From Lingula anatina (Eukaryota; Brachiopoda; Lingulata; Lingulida; Lingulidae), in assembly GCF_001039355.2 (NCBI RefSeq), contig NW_019775358.1, positions 1,467 through 63,466 on the forward strand: DNA of 62,000 nt, in the 5' to 3' direction. A program made the translations under genes and the position numbers. Shown here one piece after another: positions 12,094 to 22,750 of the stretch. Position 1 is the stretch's first letter; every line of letters begins with the position of its first letter. The notes beneath the pieces were generated by a model. It ran no database searches, was not told the origin of the DNA, and was given only the letters and a program-made list of their open reading frames with translations.

Positions 12094-12410
12094 TCATCCA
12101 TGTGAAATAATGCTCAATGTATTCTTCTCTTTCTTCTTGTCTCTATTTTCTATCACAATGTTTTCACACCTTTCCATTAATGTTCTGACTACTCCCAAGA
12201 TTTTATGTAAAGGGCGGTGCGAACTATATGCCAAATATTGATTTGTCTGACTTTTCTTTCTGTAAACTTTGATTTTAATTGAACCTTTCTTATTCTTATT
12301 TTTTATCAAAGTATCCAAGAAGGGTATTGTCCCATTATCTCAAATTTCATAGGTGGATTTTAAACCAACTGCCTCGTCCACACTGTTCAGGTATTCACGA
12401 ATAGGTGGTA
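12094..12410 (-). pseudogene. Penelope-like element, reverse transcriptase C-terminal fragment
   Basis: The minus-strand frame 12318-12094 contains F-L-D-T-L-I followed by V-Y-R-K-K and T-N-Q-Y-L, then S-S-H-R-P-L and G-V-V-R-T-L. This is the characteristic thumb-side ending of Penelope-like (and related) reverse transcriptases, which usually read VYRKPTHTxxYL...HHPxxxKxGVVRTL. Similarity extends upstream to about 12410 with an in-frame stop near the FLD motif. No catalytic YADD segment is present; it is a 5'-truncated dead fragment. Confidence 0.65.
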
Positions 12411-12621
12411 TGAAAATATTTACATAAAAAACTGTCTGTGAAATTATTAATTTAAAGGCATAATAACTCTTTGTATGAGACCTATATTTCACAATAAAAA
12501 CCTTGTGAATAACTCATAGAAATATAATATATTATGTTTTACCACAAAAACAGCAGTTATAGCTTTTATTCTGATATTTGAACTTGTCTTTAGACCACGT
12601 GACCTCCATTGATGTCTATAC

Positions 12622-12653
12622 TTTGTTAAAATCTCTTAAGAGATTTTAACAAA
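12622..12653. repeat. 32 bp perfect palindrome
   Basis: Each 16-base half (TTTGTTAAAATCTCTT and its exact reverse complement) meets without a spacer. It would form a cruciform or a hairpin without a loop. Not followed by a U-tract typical of a terminator on a bacterial model, and there is no gene next to it. Confidence 0.9.
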
Positions 12654-13490
12654 AAACCAAACTTTTTGGAAAAAAACCAGGGACTAACTTTGAATGTAAA
12701 AATGGATTCATTAACCATTGGTAAGTATGGGAAAATTGTTGTTTACTCCAGGAAAATTCATTTTTTGGCCGAAACGAAGAGTTATTATTGCTTTAACAAT
12801 ATATGTATAACTATACATACCGATGAACTTTTTTAAGATTAAGAAATAAAAAAATCTGAAGTTATTTAACTTATTTAACAAAATTAAAGACCGTATTTAA
12901 TTTATGCGTTTTGTGCAAAATAAATAATCAAGTGTTGATTTTTGTGGATACTCTGAAATTCGTTATTATTATTTGAAACTGTATTGATAACTAATAATTC
13001 ACCTCATGTCGAGTGGTTTTGATGAGCCAATTTCTTCACCTCTCTCTTCTCCCTCCCTCCATCTTTCTCTTACACACACACACACACGCGCGCGCGCGCG
13101 CGTATACAAGCGCGACCTGAAGCCATCATATTTTCTCAAGCCTATATCAGACAAAAAACAGAGTTATTTATGTAAGTTTATTTTAACGTTAATGCGTCTG
13201 AAATGTATCTTTATAATCAGTTTACTGTTGTATCTTATAGGGCTTCGTGTCCTACTGCAACTTCCTGTACAGAGCATATTTATAGAAGGGCCTCTTTGCA
13301 ACCCCACAAACGAAATTTGTGCAAAATTGTTTGAAAATAATAACTTTTGCTGACTCGTCACATCATTATTTTTAGGATGATGAGTCTTATCTAATATTTC
13401 ATATATAATTTTTATCCCTAAGGCCATAACATTTAATGCATTCAACAATTTGCTACATTGTTATTATTGTTAAAATTATTAGGATAGTGA

Positions 13491-13493
<3 letters not shown>

Positions 13494-13568
<75 letters not shown>
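13494..13568. repeat. (TA)n microsatellite
   Basis: About 75 bp of uninterrupted TA; open frames of alternating Tyr-Ile across it are spurious. Confidence 0.98.
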
Positions 13569-13571
<3 letters not shown>

Positions 13572-14372
13572 AAAGCGGCCTTGTTTGGCCAAATCACGAA
13601 CAACCGATAGTCTTTGTTGCCTTCTCTTTTGTTATGAATGGGACTATGCAAGTTTGTGGTGTACTGGGATGGAGGAGACATAAAGCTTATTTGTAATATT
13701 TTTCTAATGATTCTCTCAACTAAATCTACTATTAATCAGACACTGAAGGGTCATTTTTCCTGTGCTGATTAGATAAAAAATAAAACATGTGCGATGAATC
13801 AATAACATGGAAAGTTTTCATTTGTATTTCAAAAGATGACAAAAAAGTAAAGCTGACTATAGAGTAACTAAGCACGTTTCTACCTACGGGGCGGGACGTT
13901 GTCACCCTTCACCCAAAAGACTCGTTTTGCAAGGTCTAACTTGACTACTAGTGAACTTATGTCGCGGGTTAGTGAGCCTTTTGATGCACACTTATATCAA
14001 CAGAATGGGGGCATAAGTAAACTCAGCACCTGTGCTATTTTTATTGGCACTTTTGGGACGATCAGATTTGCAAGAGACAGTATTTCAGGGTAATAATGGG
14101 CTCAACGGGTACTTCCGTCTTTGTTCTTCAAATCCATTGGCATCGCATCCCGATAATTTGACAAATGGGCATTATATTAAATGTCATTGTAATGTTCTTG
14201 TAAATCAATAATAAATCTATAAAAAGAAGAGAAATCGCGTAGATTGTGTTAACAGTAGGTGAACAAATGTAAACAGAATATTTGTTTTTCCCTTCCTTAC
14301 TACATTTGTAGGACTCATTCGACTACATTATACAGTGTTCGCCATTCAGTTCACGTGTCATGAATTGTAGTG

Positions 14373-14750
14373 CGACCTGTAACGACATTTAAAGGGATAA
14401 CAACTCTCTATGTTGGTGGGAAAAGTGACATAAAACGAATTTTCCCCATGTAAACTAGAATGTTCCCATAGTTCCCAATAGTTTATGAATGCGTTGCGAT
14501 TACGTCTAAAGCTAAGTGACTTTTTATGTAATAATCTGTTTAGAGAGTATTACGGAAGGTAGTCATTTATGAATGTCAACGTGGTCTGTTGGTAAGCATA
14601 GATTTCGGAATAATTACGATTAATGCCGTTTTTGGTGGTAAAATGGAGTTTATATCATGTTCATGTGCTGATTACATAATGTATTTATTATTGATTTTTT
14701 AAAAAAACCTAATGTGGAGAGTTGTTATCTCTTTAATGTCACGAAGGTCG
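14373..14750. mobile_element. MITE (CGACCT-ended) abutting SCP2 exon 1
   Basis: Left end CGACCTGTAACGACATTTAA then GGGATAACAACTCTC; right end is the inverted counterpart, GAGAGTTGTTATCTC ... AGGTCG. The inverted ends are about 33 bp and enclose 378 bp without coding potential. The right end stops 11 bp before the ancestral ATG of SCP2 at 14762, so the element occupies the place where the SCP promoter and 5' UTR should be. Confidence 0.65.
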
Positions 14751-14761
14751 GAAATTTATTT

Positions 14762-14916
14762 ATGCACGCAGCCATACTGAATACCTCGAGGTTCTTTCTG
14801 CGTCGCCTTGTATGAGCAGTGTTCATTTAATCTAACCTGAAATTCGAGATTTCGATCCAACCTTTTCAAAACATTCTATAGAAGATACATCTGTCCATTT
14901 GTAACGGAAGTGGAAA
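14762..14916 (+). pseudogene. SCP2 exon 1, inactivated 5' part
   Basis: Alignable by eye to the subfamily B first exon: ATG at 14762, then codons for A-I-L-N and F-L-R-R-L as in SCP8, followed by TGA at 14813-14815. Further down, relative to SCP1, one base is missing near 14916, which shifts the frame. The ancestral leader therefore cannot be translated whole. Confidence 0.6.
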
Positions 14917-16822
14917 ATGAATCCATCTGTCCAGTTAATCGAAGGTCTGTCGGAGCAGCCACTGCGTTTGAAAAAAGTAAGTTATGTTGTGCTATAATAT
15001 GCTAGTTATTCTTTTAGGGTCCTTTGATAAAGAATTGAAGTGTCAGGCCACATAGATTTTTATACGTTTAGATAAAACTACTAGTCACATTGGACCCTTA
15101 ACTCAAAATACATTATTATGCCGATAGTCTGGACTAGCAGAAAGCATCACTTACATTGTCACGCAGAACAAGTTACTACACATTACAAACCAACATATAA
15201 ACGTATAACAGTCTCCATAAACAATCTGGTACAACACACAAGACTGACAATTGGGACTATTGAGATATATCTCAGATTCATATAAAGGCTTAGATGTGAA
15301 CTCAGGTACACAGAACAAGTTACTACATATTACAAACCAACATATAAACGTGCAATAGTCTCCATAAACAATCTGGTGCGACACAAAAGACTGACAGGTA
15401 TTCCCATTCATCAGTCACAAAAATAGGAAAAACTGGTGAAAATGATTTGGAAAAAAAGTCTACACAACTTCATCATTTTGAATGGGAAGTGAAAAGAATC
15501 CTACATGTACGTACAAATTCCAGATTTTTTTTTTCAGATGCCCAAAGATTACCCACTGTTGACTGGTTCGGATCATTGGAGACGGAAAATTCGCACAGTT
15601 TTCAAGAGATTAGATACTGACGGCAATGGCTACCTTACTATAGAGGACTACGAGATCACGGCAAGGCGTGCTGCCGAGTACTTGGAACTGAATGGTAAAT
15701 ATTGGGTAGATAATATTAGAATTTTTGGAAAAGTGATCTGCGATAAGTTGATAATGTACTGTACTAATATATATAAAATATTAATTGTTAACATTATGAG
15801 TTTGGGGGGTTAGTTTGGGGGGGGGGATCGAACGATTCGCCTTTTTTTGCAGGNGTTTTCAAGAGATTAGATACTGACGGCAATGGCTACCTTACTATAG
15901 AGGACTACGAGATCGCGGCAAGGCGTGCTGCCGAGTACTTGGAACTGAATGGTAAATATTGGGTAGATAATATTAGAATTTTTGGAAAAGTGATCTGCGA
16001 TAAGTTGATAATGTACTGTACTAATATATATAAAATATTAATTGTTAACATTATGAGTTTGGGGGGTTAGTTTGGGGGGGGGGGATCGAACGATTCGCCT
16101 TTTTTTTGCAGATGTTACGAACTTGAGGGTCCGTGTGACAGAAAGTCCGCCCTCCATTTAGTTATAATGGCTAGGGGTCAAAATCAAGGGCGAGGCTTAC
16201 CTGTACAAGTGAATCGGAAGCGCACTTTCGATCGTGCGAGATTCTGTCACGTTACACCGGGAAAAGATCTGGGTAAAATTTGATCTAGGTCTCGTGGCGA
16301 AAGATCCGCCTTTTCACATAAAAAACTTTTTAAATTAATATTTTTGGCGAAAGCATTTATTTTTGTCTATCTATATTATATTTATGAAAACTTTACGTGA
16401 ATATTCCAGATAAACAAGCTGAATATTTGCTTAATCATCGTCGTGTTATATGGACAGATACTGTAAAGCAGAGCTCACATCAAACCCACCCTGACAGAAT
16501 GTCAGAAGATGAGTTTATTCAGAGTCACTTCCTGGCATTCAATGATAGCACCATTCGAGAGAATTTTGCAGATTATTGTTCAATTGAATTCATCGCCATT
16601 GACGCCAACGGCAGTGGTTTGATTTCGCGTAGAGAGCACGCTGCTTACTTCTGTGGACTTGGCATACCCACGGAGTTCTCGAAAGTTATATTTGATATCA
16701 TCGACACTGACAAAGATGGAATCATCTCCAAGGAAGAGTTCACCCAAGCCCAGATTGAGTTTTGGCTCAGCGAAGATGAAAACAACATTTACAATGAATT
16801 CCATGGCCCTCTTGTTGCCTAA
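14917..16822 (+). CDS. SCP2: SCP-like EF-hand protein with damaged leader exon
   Basis: The sequence supports exons (14917)-14976, 15538-15694 and 16410-16822, with donors GTAAGT and GTAAAT, acceptors TTTCAG and TTCCAG, and the family phases 0 and 1. From the in-frame ATG at 14917 the product is 209 residues; from the ATG that opens exon 2 (15538) it is 189. EF1 loop (46-57 in the longer form) ends in Asp at position 12, as in annelid SCPs. EF2 is degenerate. EF3 (137-148, D-A-N-G-S-G) and EF4 (171-182) look functional. The C-terminus is GPLVA rather than GPLVD. Closest to SCP1 in exons 2 and 3, but exon 1 resembles both subfamilies A and B. Intron 2 contains an n with a repeated exon 2 copy (assembly join) and a MITE. 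Start choice is uncertain. Confidence 0.75.
15164..15396. repeat. Direct repeat, two 86 bp copies
   Basis: Copies at 15164-15249 and 15311-15396, both starting CAGAACAAGTTACTACA and ending AGACTGACA, with a few substitutions, inside SCP2 intron 1. The minus-strand open frame across them simply repeats itself. Confidence 0.85.
15854..16112 (+). other. Assembly join: second copy of SCP2 exon 2
   Basis: An n at 15854 is followed by bases 15855-16112, which repeat 15597-15853 almost exactly: the 3' 100 bases of exon 2 and the start of intron 2. Exonic copies differ by a single base (ATCACG versus ATCGCG), giving Thr or Ala. The copy has no exon 2 start or acceptor. Most likely two allelic contigs were butted together, so this is not a real additional exon. 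Confidence 0.85.
16113..16260 (+). mobile_element. MITE family 1, copy b
   Basis: Same unit as at 795-946: GAGGGTCCGTGTGACAGAAA near the left and ATTCTGTCACGTTACACCGG at the right end. It lies in SCP2 intron 2, right after the duplicated segment. The left end is less complete than in copy a. Confidence 0.6.
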
Positions 16823-18480
16823 ATGCGACATTTCTTAGACAAATTATGGAACAGGCATTTGAGCAATGAATCAAGCTCACGGACTAAATCAAAATTATGG
16901 GTTATGGTGTAAATGACACTGCTGCATAATGCAGATATTGCTGTCTGAGGTTTTCAACAATAAGAATTGACTATGAACCTTTGTCATAGTTGATTGTAAG
17001 AAAATCCTAAAATAAGTATCATTTTGACTGAGATAATAAACAATACGAGACGATGGAAATATGATGGAGTCGTTAAAACGTTGCCTTTAAATTTAATCTT
17101 AATTTTGACCGGACTCGCGACCAATTGGAGACCAAATTTTGGTCCACTGTCAACAGTGGTCACGACCAGTAATCTCTAATAGAATTACGAGATGTTTAAT
17201 ATTTTTGGGCTTCATCACGTTCATTGGTTGCCAATATGCTTGCAAGTATATATACTGTGGTTCCACCTTATGCTCGGGTTGCCAAAGCTGCTTTTTTCTT
17301 TGTACAATTTGCTTGTTGGATAACGTTTTTCACAGAGGTTTGCACGTCCTTTGACATTTTCTACAGACAGGGAGACATACATGAACTAACATACTGATAG
17401 TAACCATTATCATAACAAGTGAAACCAAGTTTGTTTGACAGTGTGTTTGACGAGTTACTTTGCAAAATTTACTTTCATTTATGCTAAAAATACAATGAAA
17501 CAAAAGAAAAAAAACAATCATCTTAAAAAGTTTTGCTGAACTTAAGCTCAACTATTAAGGGTTTGTGACCTTCGGCGACCAGCTGCACAGTACATTACAT
17601 AGAAAATAATATTATTCTGGTTTTTGTTTTAGACTAGATACAAAATGTACAATGAAACAGCAAAATGGAAAATCTATTTGTCTCTTTAAAAATTACCTGT
17701 TTTTTCTAAACATACTAAACGATTTTCTACCTACAGGGCGGCATGCGCTCCTTCATCAAAAACCCTCACCTTGCTTGCTTGAATGTTTATGTACTTTGTT
17801 TATTGCAATGGTTTTATAGGACCCATCCCTCTGTCTGGATAAATAACTCATACCGGTACAGTCTCTTTCCATCAAACACCCTGGCTGACCACTGACCAAA
17901 CATTGAGCATCTATTCTGCAACCGCAGCGGTATTTGTGCATCCTTTTCTTAAAATGTCTTTCACCGGACGACCTCCTTGATGACCCTTTTGCAATTGTTT
18001 TGAAAATGCTCAAAAACATCATGACGTCCACAGAGACGCCTGATCCACGAACGCCTTACCCGCACCCTTGCATGACCTAAGTCACTACTGTTCCCCCTTT
18101 TAACTACCGACGGTAGCCTGGCCATACAAGATTCGCCTGACTTAATGGGAGTTTAAAGTTATTTATCAAGGTCACCCTGTAGTAAATGTGCACCTAAGTC
18201 GGTGTCGGGGGAATAAGTTTACATAACACTTAAAGTACATAGCACAGGTTTTACACATGTATATATCATGTTGCATATGTAATATACAGAACTAAAGGAC
18301 ACATTTAATGTTTTGAGAGTCAAAAATGTCCTTCATTGCCTGTCTCTTAAATTGGCAATCTTTCCAAGCGTAACGGTGTAGATTGTATCGCTAATTAACC
18401 CCCCTTGTTTGGAAAAGGGGCTCAATCTTGAGAAAATTTTCTGACATGACATCGTCGTTATGAAACGCAAATAAACGTAA
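16823..18480. other. Intergenic, SCP2-SCP3
   Basis: No exon recognised. About 17.75-18.06 kb is related to the interior of the 4.7-5.8 kb inverted-repeat element (shared words such as GTTTTGAAAATGCTCAAA and ATGACGTCC). A possible polyadenylation-like AATAAA lies near 17.03 kb. Otherwise unassigned. Confidence 0.5.
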
Positions 18481-18800
18481 TATCTGGGATAACAAAATGA
18501 AATGTCCTGAACTTTATAAGGTTCAATTTACAGCTTTTAAAACGGGTTGGCTGCAGCTTACATGGTGGAAATTATATATATATATACACACAAAAAATAC
18601 AGCTTCCTTGGCATTTAATGAATGTCTTTTTTTATCTGCAAATAAATATGATTGTTTTCAGTCAACAGTCCCATTTGTAACATAGAACAACCGTGTAAAC
18701 ATTAAATTCGTTTAGTGTTTATAGCCAGAATGTGACTTGCAGCCATGATATGCAATTTACGTTCGCCTTTAAATTCAAATCTTCAACCTAGATTTCATGT
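18481..18800 (+). pseudogene. SCP3 ancestral promoter, 5' UTR and start of exon 1
   Basis: This stretch aligns by eye with the SCP8 upstream region: GAACTTTATAA, an AT-rich TATA-like tract followed by ACAGCTT, TTGCATTT-like and TGTAAACATTAAA segments, and then the exon beginning. The ATG at 18730 is followed immediately by TGA because two bases are missing relative to SCP8. Similarity fades near 18.8 kb and the rest of exon 1 only resumes at about 20.02 kb, so an insertion of about 1.2 kb separates the halves. Confidence 0.5.
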
Positions 18801-20002
18801 TCCACAGCCCAAACGATGAAATTGTATACATTTTAGTATGACTGTTATGACATCGTTAGTGGCTACGGGCTACGGTGACCGCTGGTATACATTATATGTG
18901 CGGGTGCCCTGCCATTTCGCCGACATGGCCTTTGGTTCACGAAGGGAATGTTCGGTTTGTTGGTTAAAAATTGGTCGTGCGGTGTCCTTTCGGTTCCAGA
19001 GCACTTCCTGTACCTTCGTGGCTTCGTTGAAGATCGATACGTTGTCGGAGCAGATACCTACGATTTTAGCACCTATGTGGTAAAAATGAAAAAACAAAGC
19101 AGAACTTCTAATTCCCGCAAGCTAATAACACTAACTTTTAAACATATTTTTATCGTTAAACCTCCTAAAACCGCCAACCATGGAAGAAAAGGGGATCGAC
19201 AAGAGGTTGAAACAATATCACGATCACTGCAAGTCCACCGAGCAATGCCCGAGGCCTTGAATCCGTAAGATTTTACACGGTCACCTTCTGCTTACGCAAG
19301 AAAGGGGATTTAAGGTCAGGATTATTCAACCACAAATGGATATCGCATGGTAAAAGTATTCCAGGTTTGAATTAAGAATGAGTAGCCAAAAGTAGAAACC
19401 AAGGTCCCTTCAAAGTCATAAATTTAAATGATAAATGTCCACCCATTTAAAGTTGACAAAATAGGGAGACCTATATAAGATTCCGAAACAATAGTAATAG
19501 TATAACGTCATAAGGTTCTTTTAATCTCTTTTACCAAACACAACCACCACACCTGACGTAATTAGGTTTAAGCCAACCCCAACACGGATGGCTATCTAGC
19601 CTGCCTGCCCGAAAATATCATGCTTAGGGCAACTAGTGTATAAGTATATATACCCCTGTAGTTATGTAGTCCCAGTATTTTGTTTTGTTAATCTTGTTTA
19701 CAAGTTAAAGTAGGGTAAAAGTACAGATAAGCCTGAGATAAAATATGACATGGTGATAAATTAAGAGCATTAGTAGACACGCCTAATAGATTTGCAACAA
19801 GCACGAGTTAGTACGACCCCGTATAAAACCCGTGTCTCACTGTTAGAAAGGCAGTACCCCGGGGGAGATCGTCAGGGACTGTCCCTGCCAGCGTGCCAGA
19901 CCTGTATGTGAGGAATAAAGAAGTCAAGTAACACCAACGCTGGATACTGTGTTTCGTCTTGCTACCAGTCACCTCAGAAAACAGTCACCAACCACGGTAA
20001 CA
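18801..20002. mobile_element. Insertion splitting SCP3 exon 1, LTR-like right end
   Basis: About 1.2 kb unrelated to the SCP unit. The right portion looks like an LTR: GTATAAAACC at 19821 (TATA-like), AATAAAG at 19913 (poly-A-like), then about 85 bp ending in a CA dinucleotide at 20001-20002, next to recognisable SCP exon sequence. I could not find a matching left LTR edge or a target duplication, and the open frames at 18.84-19.27 kb show no motif I recognise. Treat the LTR call as tentative. Confidence 0.35.
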
Positions 20003-20057
20003 TTTAATATCCCAGAAGACAACACTCATCGTATATGATAATCATACTAGTAGGAAA

Positions 20058-21670
20058 ATGACGCAAGTTACCCTACTCAAGCAAGGCCTGGATAAACAGC
20101 CATTGTGTTTGAGAAAGGTTAGTGATATTTCTGATATTAACTCTTTCGTCTCCATGTGCAATTTTGCATGCGCATTTGATCGCGTAGCAATTTTAAGATG
20201 GTAATTTATGTCAAAATGTGATCAGATTCAACAAGCAACATCAAATAAGTTTAAAAAAGTAAATGCCGAAATGAAACCTTAGAATTTCGTTGCTCTTCCA
20301 GCCTATCGAATACCCACAGCTGACTGGCTCCGATCATTGGAAGCGCAAGATGCGCACCATATTTAGGGCCTTCGACGTAGACGGTGATGGTTGCTTGACA
20401 GAAGATGATATGGAGGCGGTCGTTAGACGCACTGCAGAGTATATGAATCTTGATGGTAAATGTATTAATTTTTATTTAAAAGCAACAATGTTGGATTCAA
20501 ATTTAAGACCTGTTTGGTAACAAAAGTTGTACAAAATTATGTGTCAAAACATTTAGCCATATATTAGGTTAGAAATCTGAATGGGGGAACGAAACTACGC
20601 GCTCGCTGGGGTTTTGCTGTCGTTCGCTTCTGGAGGAATTAAAACAGGGTTGGGTCATCTGTGATTACACGTTTCAGATGACAGGCTTTCCTTACGCCTT
20701 GTTTTTTTATGAAAAGCAGAGTGTTTTTCAGGTATTTAATCCCTAAAATTGAACGATTTGTATAGTTCACGTGTATGGGAGGTCATATTTTGTACTGAAG
20801 TTGAAAACAGAAACGTTGGTAACGCATAATAACCCGTTTTCTTCACCCATCATTATTTGCGACAAATAACAATGTTTGAATTGCTCTGGTGTGCGTGTGC
20901 CGTAAATGATCCCTGAAATGACAAAAAAAAAAAAAAAAAAAAAAAACACATTATTATTTCGAGAGCTTTCTTTTCCATCTATGGCATGTCTGTATCCCGG
21001 ATTTTGAGTGTCATTTTCGGCTAAGAATTAAAAGGGTTCAAATACACAGCAAAGTTTGGGAACACAAAATTGTTTATTATAATAAGACAAATCCATCCAC
21101 TTTCACATGAAAGCACCCCCTTTGTAATCCAACACATAGGAATATTTTTGCAGACTTTCAAAGATGATCACCCATTGTTGATACCCAGTATCGTGGACGT
21201 GCTGATATATCCATTTATCTAATTGTAAATACGCTGTATATATTTCAGACGAAAACACCAACATTCTTCTGAACCAACGCCTTACATACTTGAGAGATGT
21301 GAGTTCTAAAGATTCGACAGGAGAAATTAAAGGAAAATTATCCGAGGATGAGTTCGTGCAAAATCACCTCGCCAACATGAATGAAAGCAAGTTCCGAAAT
21401 ATATGGTTTGATGTGCTTTCTTCAAGATTTCAAATGATGGATACTGATGGAGACGGACTTGTGTCTTCAGATGAATATGCCTCTCTTTTCTATAGTTTCA
21501 ACATCCGTTCTGAGCATTCAGATAAAATATTTGACATCATAGACACTGACAATGACGGTTTCATCTCCAAGGACGACTTCGTTCAAGCACTCACTGAATT
21601 CTGGCTTAGCGAAAATCCTGACAACAAATACAATGAATGCTTTGGTCCCCTCGTTGACGTTACAAATTGA
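20058..21670 (+). CDS. SCP3: SCP-like EF-hand protein with shortened leader
   Basis: Exons 20058-20117, 20302-20455 and 21249-21670 (donors GTTAGT and GTAAAT, acceptors TTCCAG and TTTCAG, phases 0 and 1) encode 211 residues. Only the last 20 residues of the leader remain (M-T-Q-V ... Q-P-L-C-L-R-K), starting at a Met homologous to the internal Met of MAPVIQLKQG in SCP8. EF1 (45-56, D-V-D-G-D-G), EF3 (136-147) and EF4 (170-181, Asp at position 12) are canonical; EF2 is degenerate. The C-terminus is GPLVDVTN. Subfamily B. Upstream of 20058 the frame meets a stop at about 19998-20000 without another ATG. A poly-A signal AATAAA follows the stop by about 80 nt. The gene converges on SCP4. Confidence 0.75.
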
Positions 21671-21752
21671 CATGGTGTTTTCCATCCCCAAAAACTAAAT
21701 ATTCTGCTTCAAATGATTATTAACTTTACGAAAATCACAATATACTACAATG

Positions 21753-21758
21753 AATAAA
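21753..21758 (+). promoter_or_regulatory. Candidate poly-A signal of SCP3
   Basis: AATAAA 83 bp after the SCP3 stop codon, followed by a second TAATAAA about 20 bp further on. Confidence 0.5.
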
Positions 21759-22750
21759 CAAGAATATTATATCTAATAAAAAATATTCTCTTTAAAGAAT
21801 CGTTGTTCTTGTGTATCTTATATAGCCACATATAAAAGTGTTTAAGGATATTGTAACCTTTCGCCAAAACTTCTTATTTACTGCCTTACATACATTCTTT
21901 TGGGTAATAGATAGGCTATATGTCACAACGGTGACTCCGTTGGAGACTATAGAAACGACATTTTCAAACTAATGCAATTACTAAACTTCTATCATAATAA
22001 TCAGGGGGTACAATGTGTAGATAATTTATTGTTGATTGACATATTAGAGATAAAATATTTTTAGTGCATCTTATAATACCGGTATTTCGGTCACAGCGAC
22101 TGTGCTTTTGTTTGTGATGTTGTTGTTATTGTTAAGCTCAGTTGTATATTAAGCCAGAGGTGGGCTTTACTGCAGTGTGGTTTAATGCTGACTGCCTTAG
22201 TTGCTGTCGCTCAGTTTCATCGAGTAAAATGCATAGAAATGGATAAAAATTCATGTTTTGTGGATTTCAATATGCGTGCAAACTTGGCCCAAAGGGTGTG
22301 CAGACGGGTGGGGCAAGTTCACACTCTTGGACAAGACATTTCTAAAACTGATCGAATTTACTCTGAAAAAAATTACAGTGGACTTTTGTTACTTAAACCA
22401 TTTAAGGTATATAAATGATCTTCCTCCTGAAAGAAATATAGGAATCTGGAGGTAAAAGTATTCCCTCCATCTCAATTTCTATAAAAAAGGGGCGAACTAA
22501 CCGCGCCTTCCCCCGAATTAATATTCAGATATGAATGTTATTCATTTCTGGTCCATCACATTCCCTTGTTCTCATTCTTTAATTTACTCTTGTTAACCGG
22601 CACTACTCCCCTTTTTGAACTTGAGGATCTTTGTCAATGGTTTGTTTAAATTTAACCCTTTTCTCTTGGCAATTGTTTTTTCTCAGAAGTGTGCGTGTGC
22701 ACTGCAGTTTTCTCCAGGCTCCATTTTCGTCGCAGTAAAAGTATAGGAAC
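21759..22750. other. Convergent intergenic, SCP3-SCP4
   Basis: Separates two convergent SCP genes. No exon was found. The segment near 22.28-22.36 kb (GGGGCAAGTTCACACTCTTG, GACAAGACATTTCTAAAACT) is reminiscent of the 3' part of some animal SINEs, but without a recognisable tRNA head this is only a suggestion. Confidence 0.4.

Larger units (their letters stand above)
11058..14372. other. Intergenic, SCP1-SCP2
   Basis: No SCP exon was found here. It contains a Penelope-like fragment (12.1-12.4 kb), a 32 bp perfect palindrome (12.6 kb), a CA/CG tract (about 13.07-13.10 kb) and a long TA microsatellite (13.5 kb). A short segment near 13.88 kb (TTTCTACCTACGGGGCGG) has a diverged echo near 17.73 kb. 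The remainder is unassigned. Confidence 0.6.

Noticed and set aside
13436-13696. Open frames of alternating Ile/Tyr at the TA tracts (also near 36.4 and 49.9 kb)
   Set aside because: Pure products of translating TA microsatellites; no other coding evidence.
15151-15411. Minus-strand open frame with internal repeat
   Set aside because: It reads across the two 86 bp direct repeats in an intron and has no start context or homology that I recognise.
15855-15952. Extra alternatively spliced exon 2 in SCP2
   Set aside because: Starts inside the exon after an n, has no acceptor, and its flanking intron is duplicated as well.
18838-19268. Overlapping open frames between the two SCP3 exon 1 parts
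   Set aside because: No recognisable domain in either plus frame or the minus frame; left as unassigned insertion sequence.
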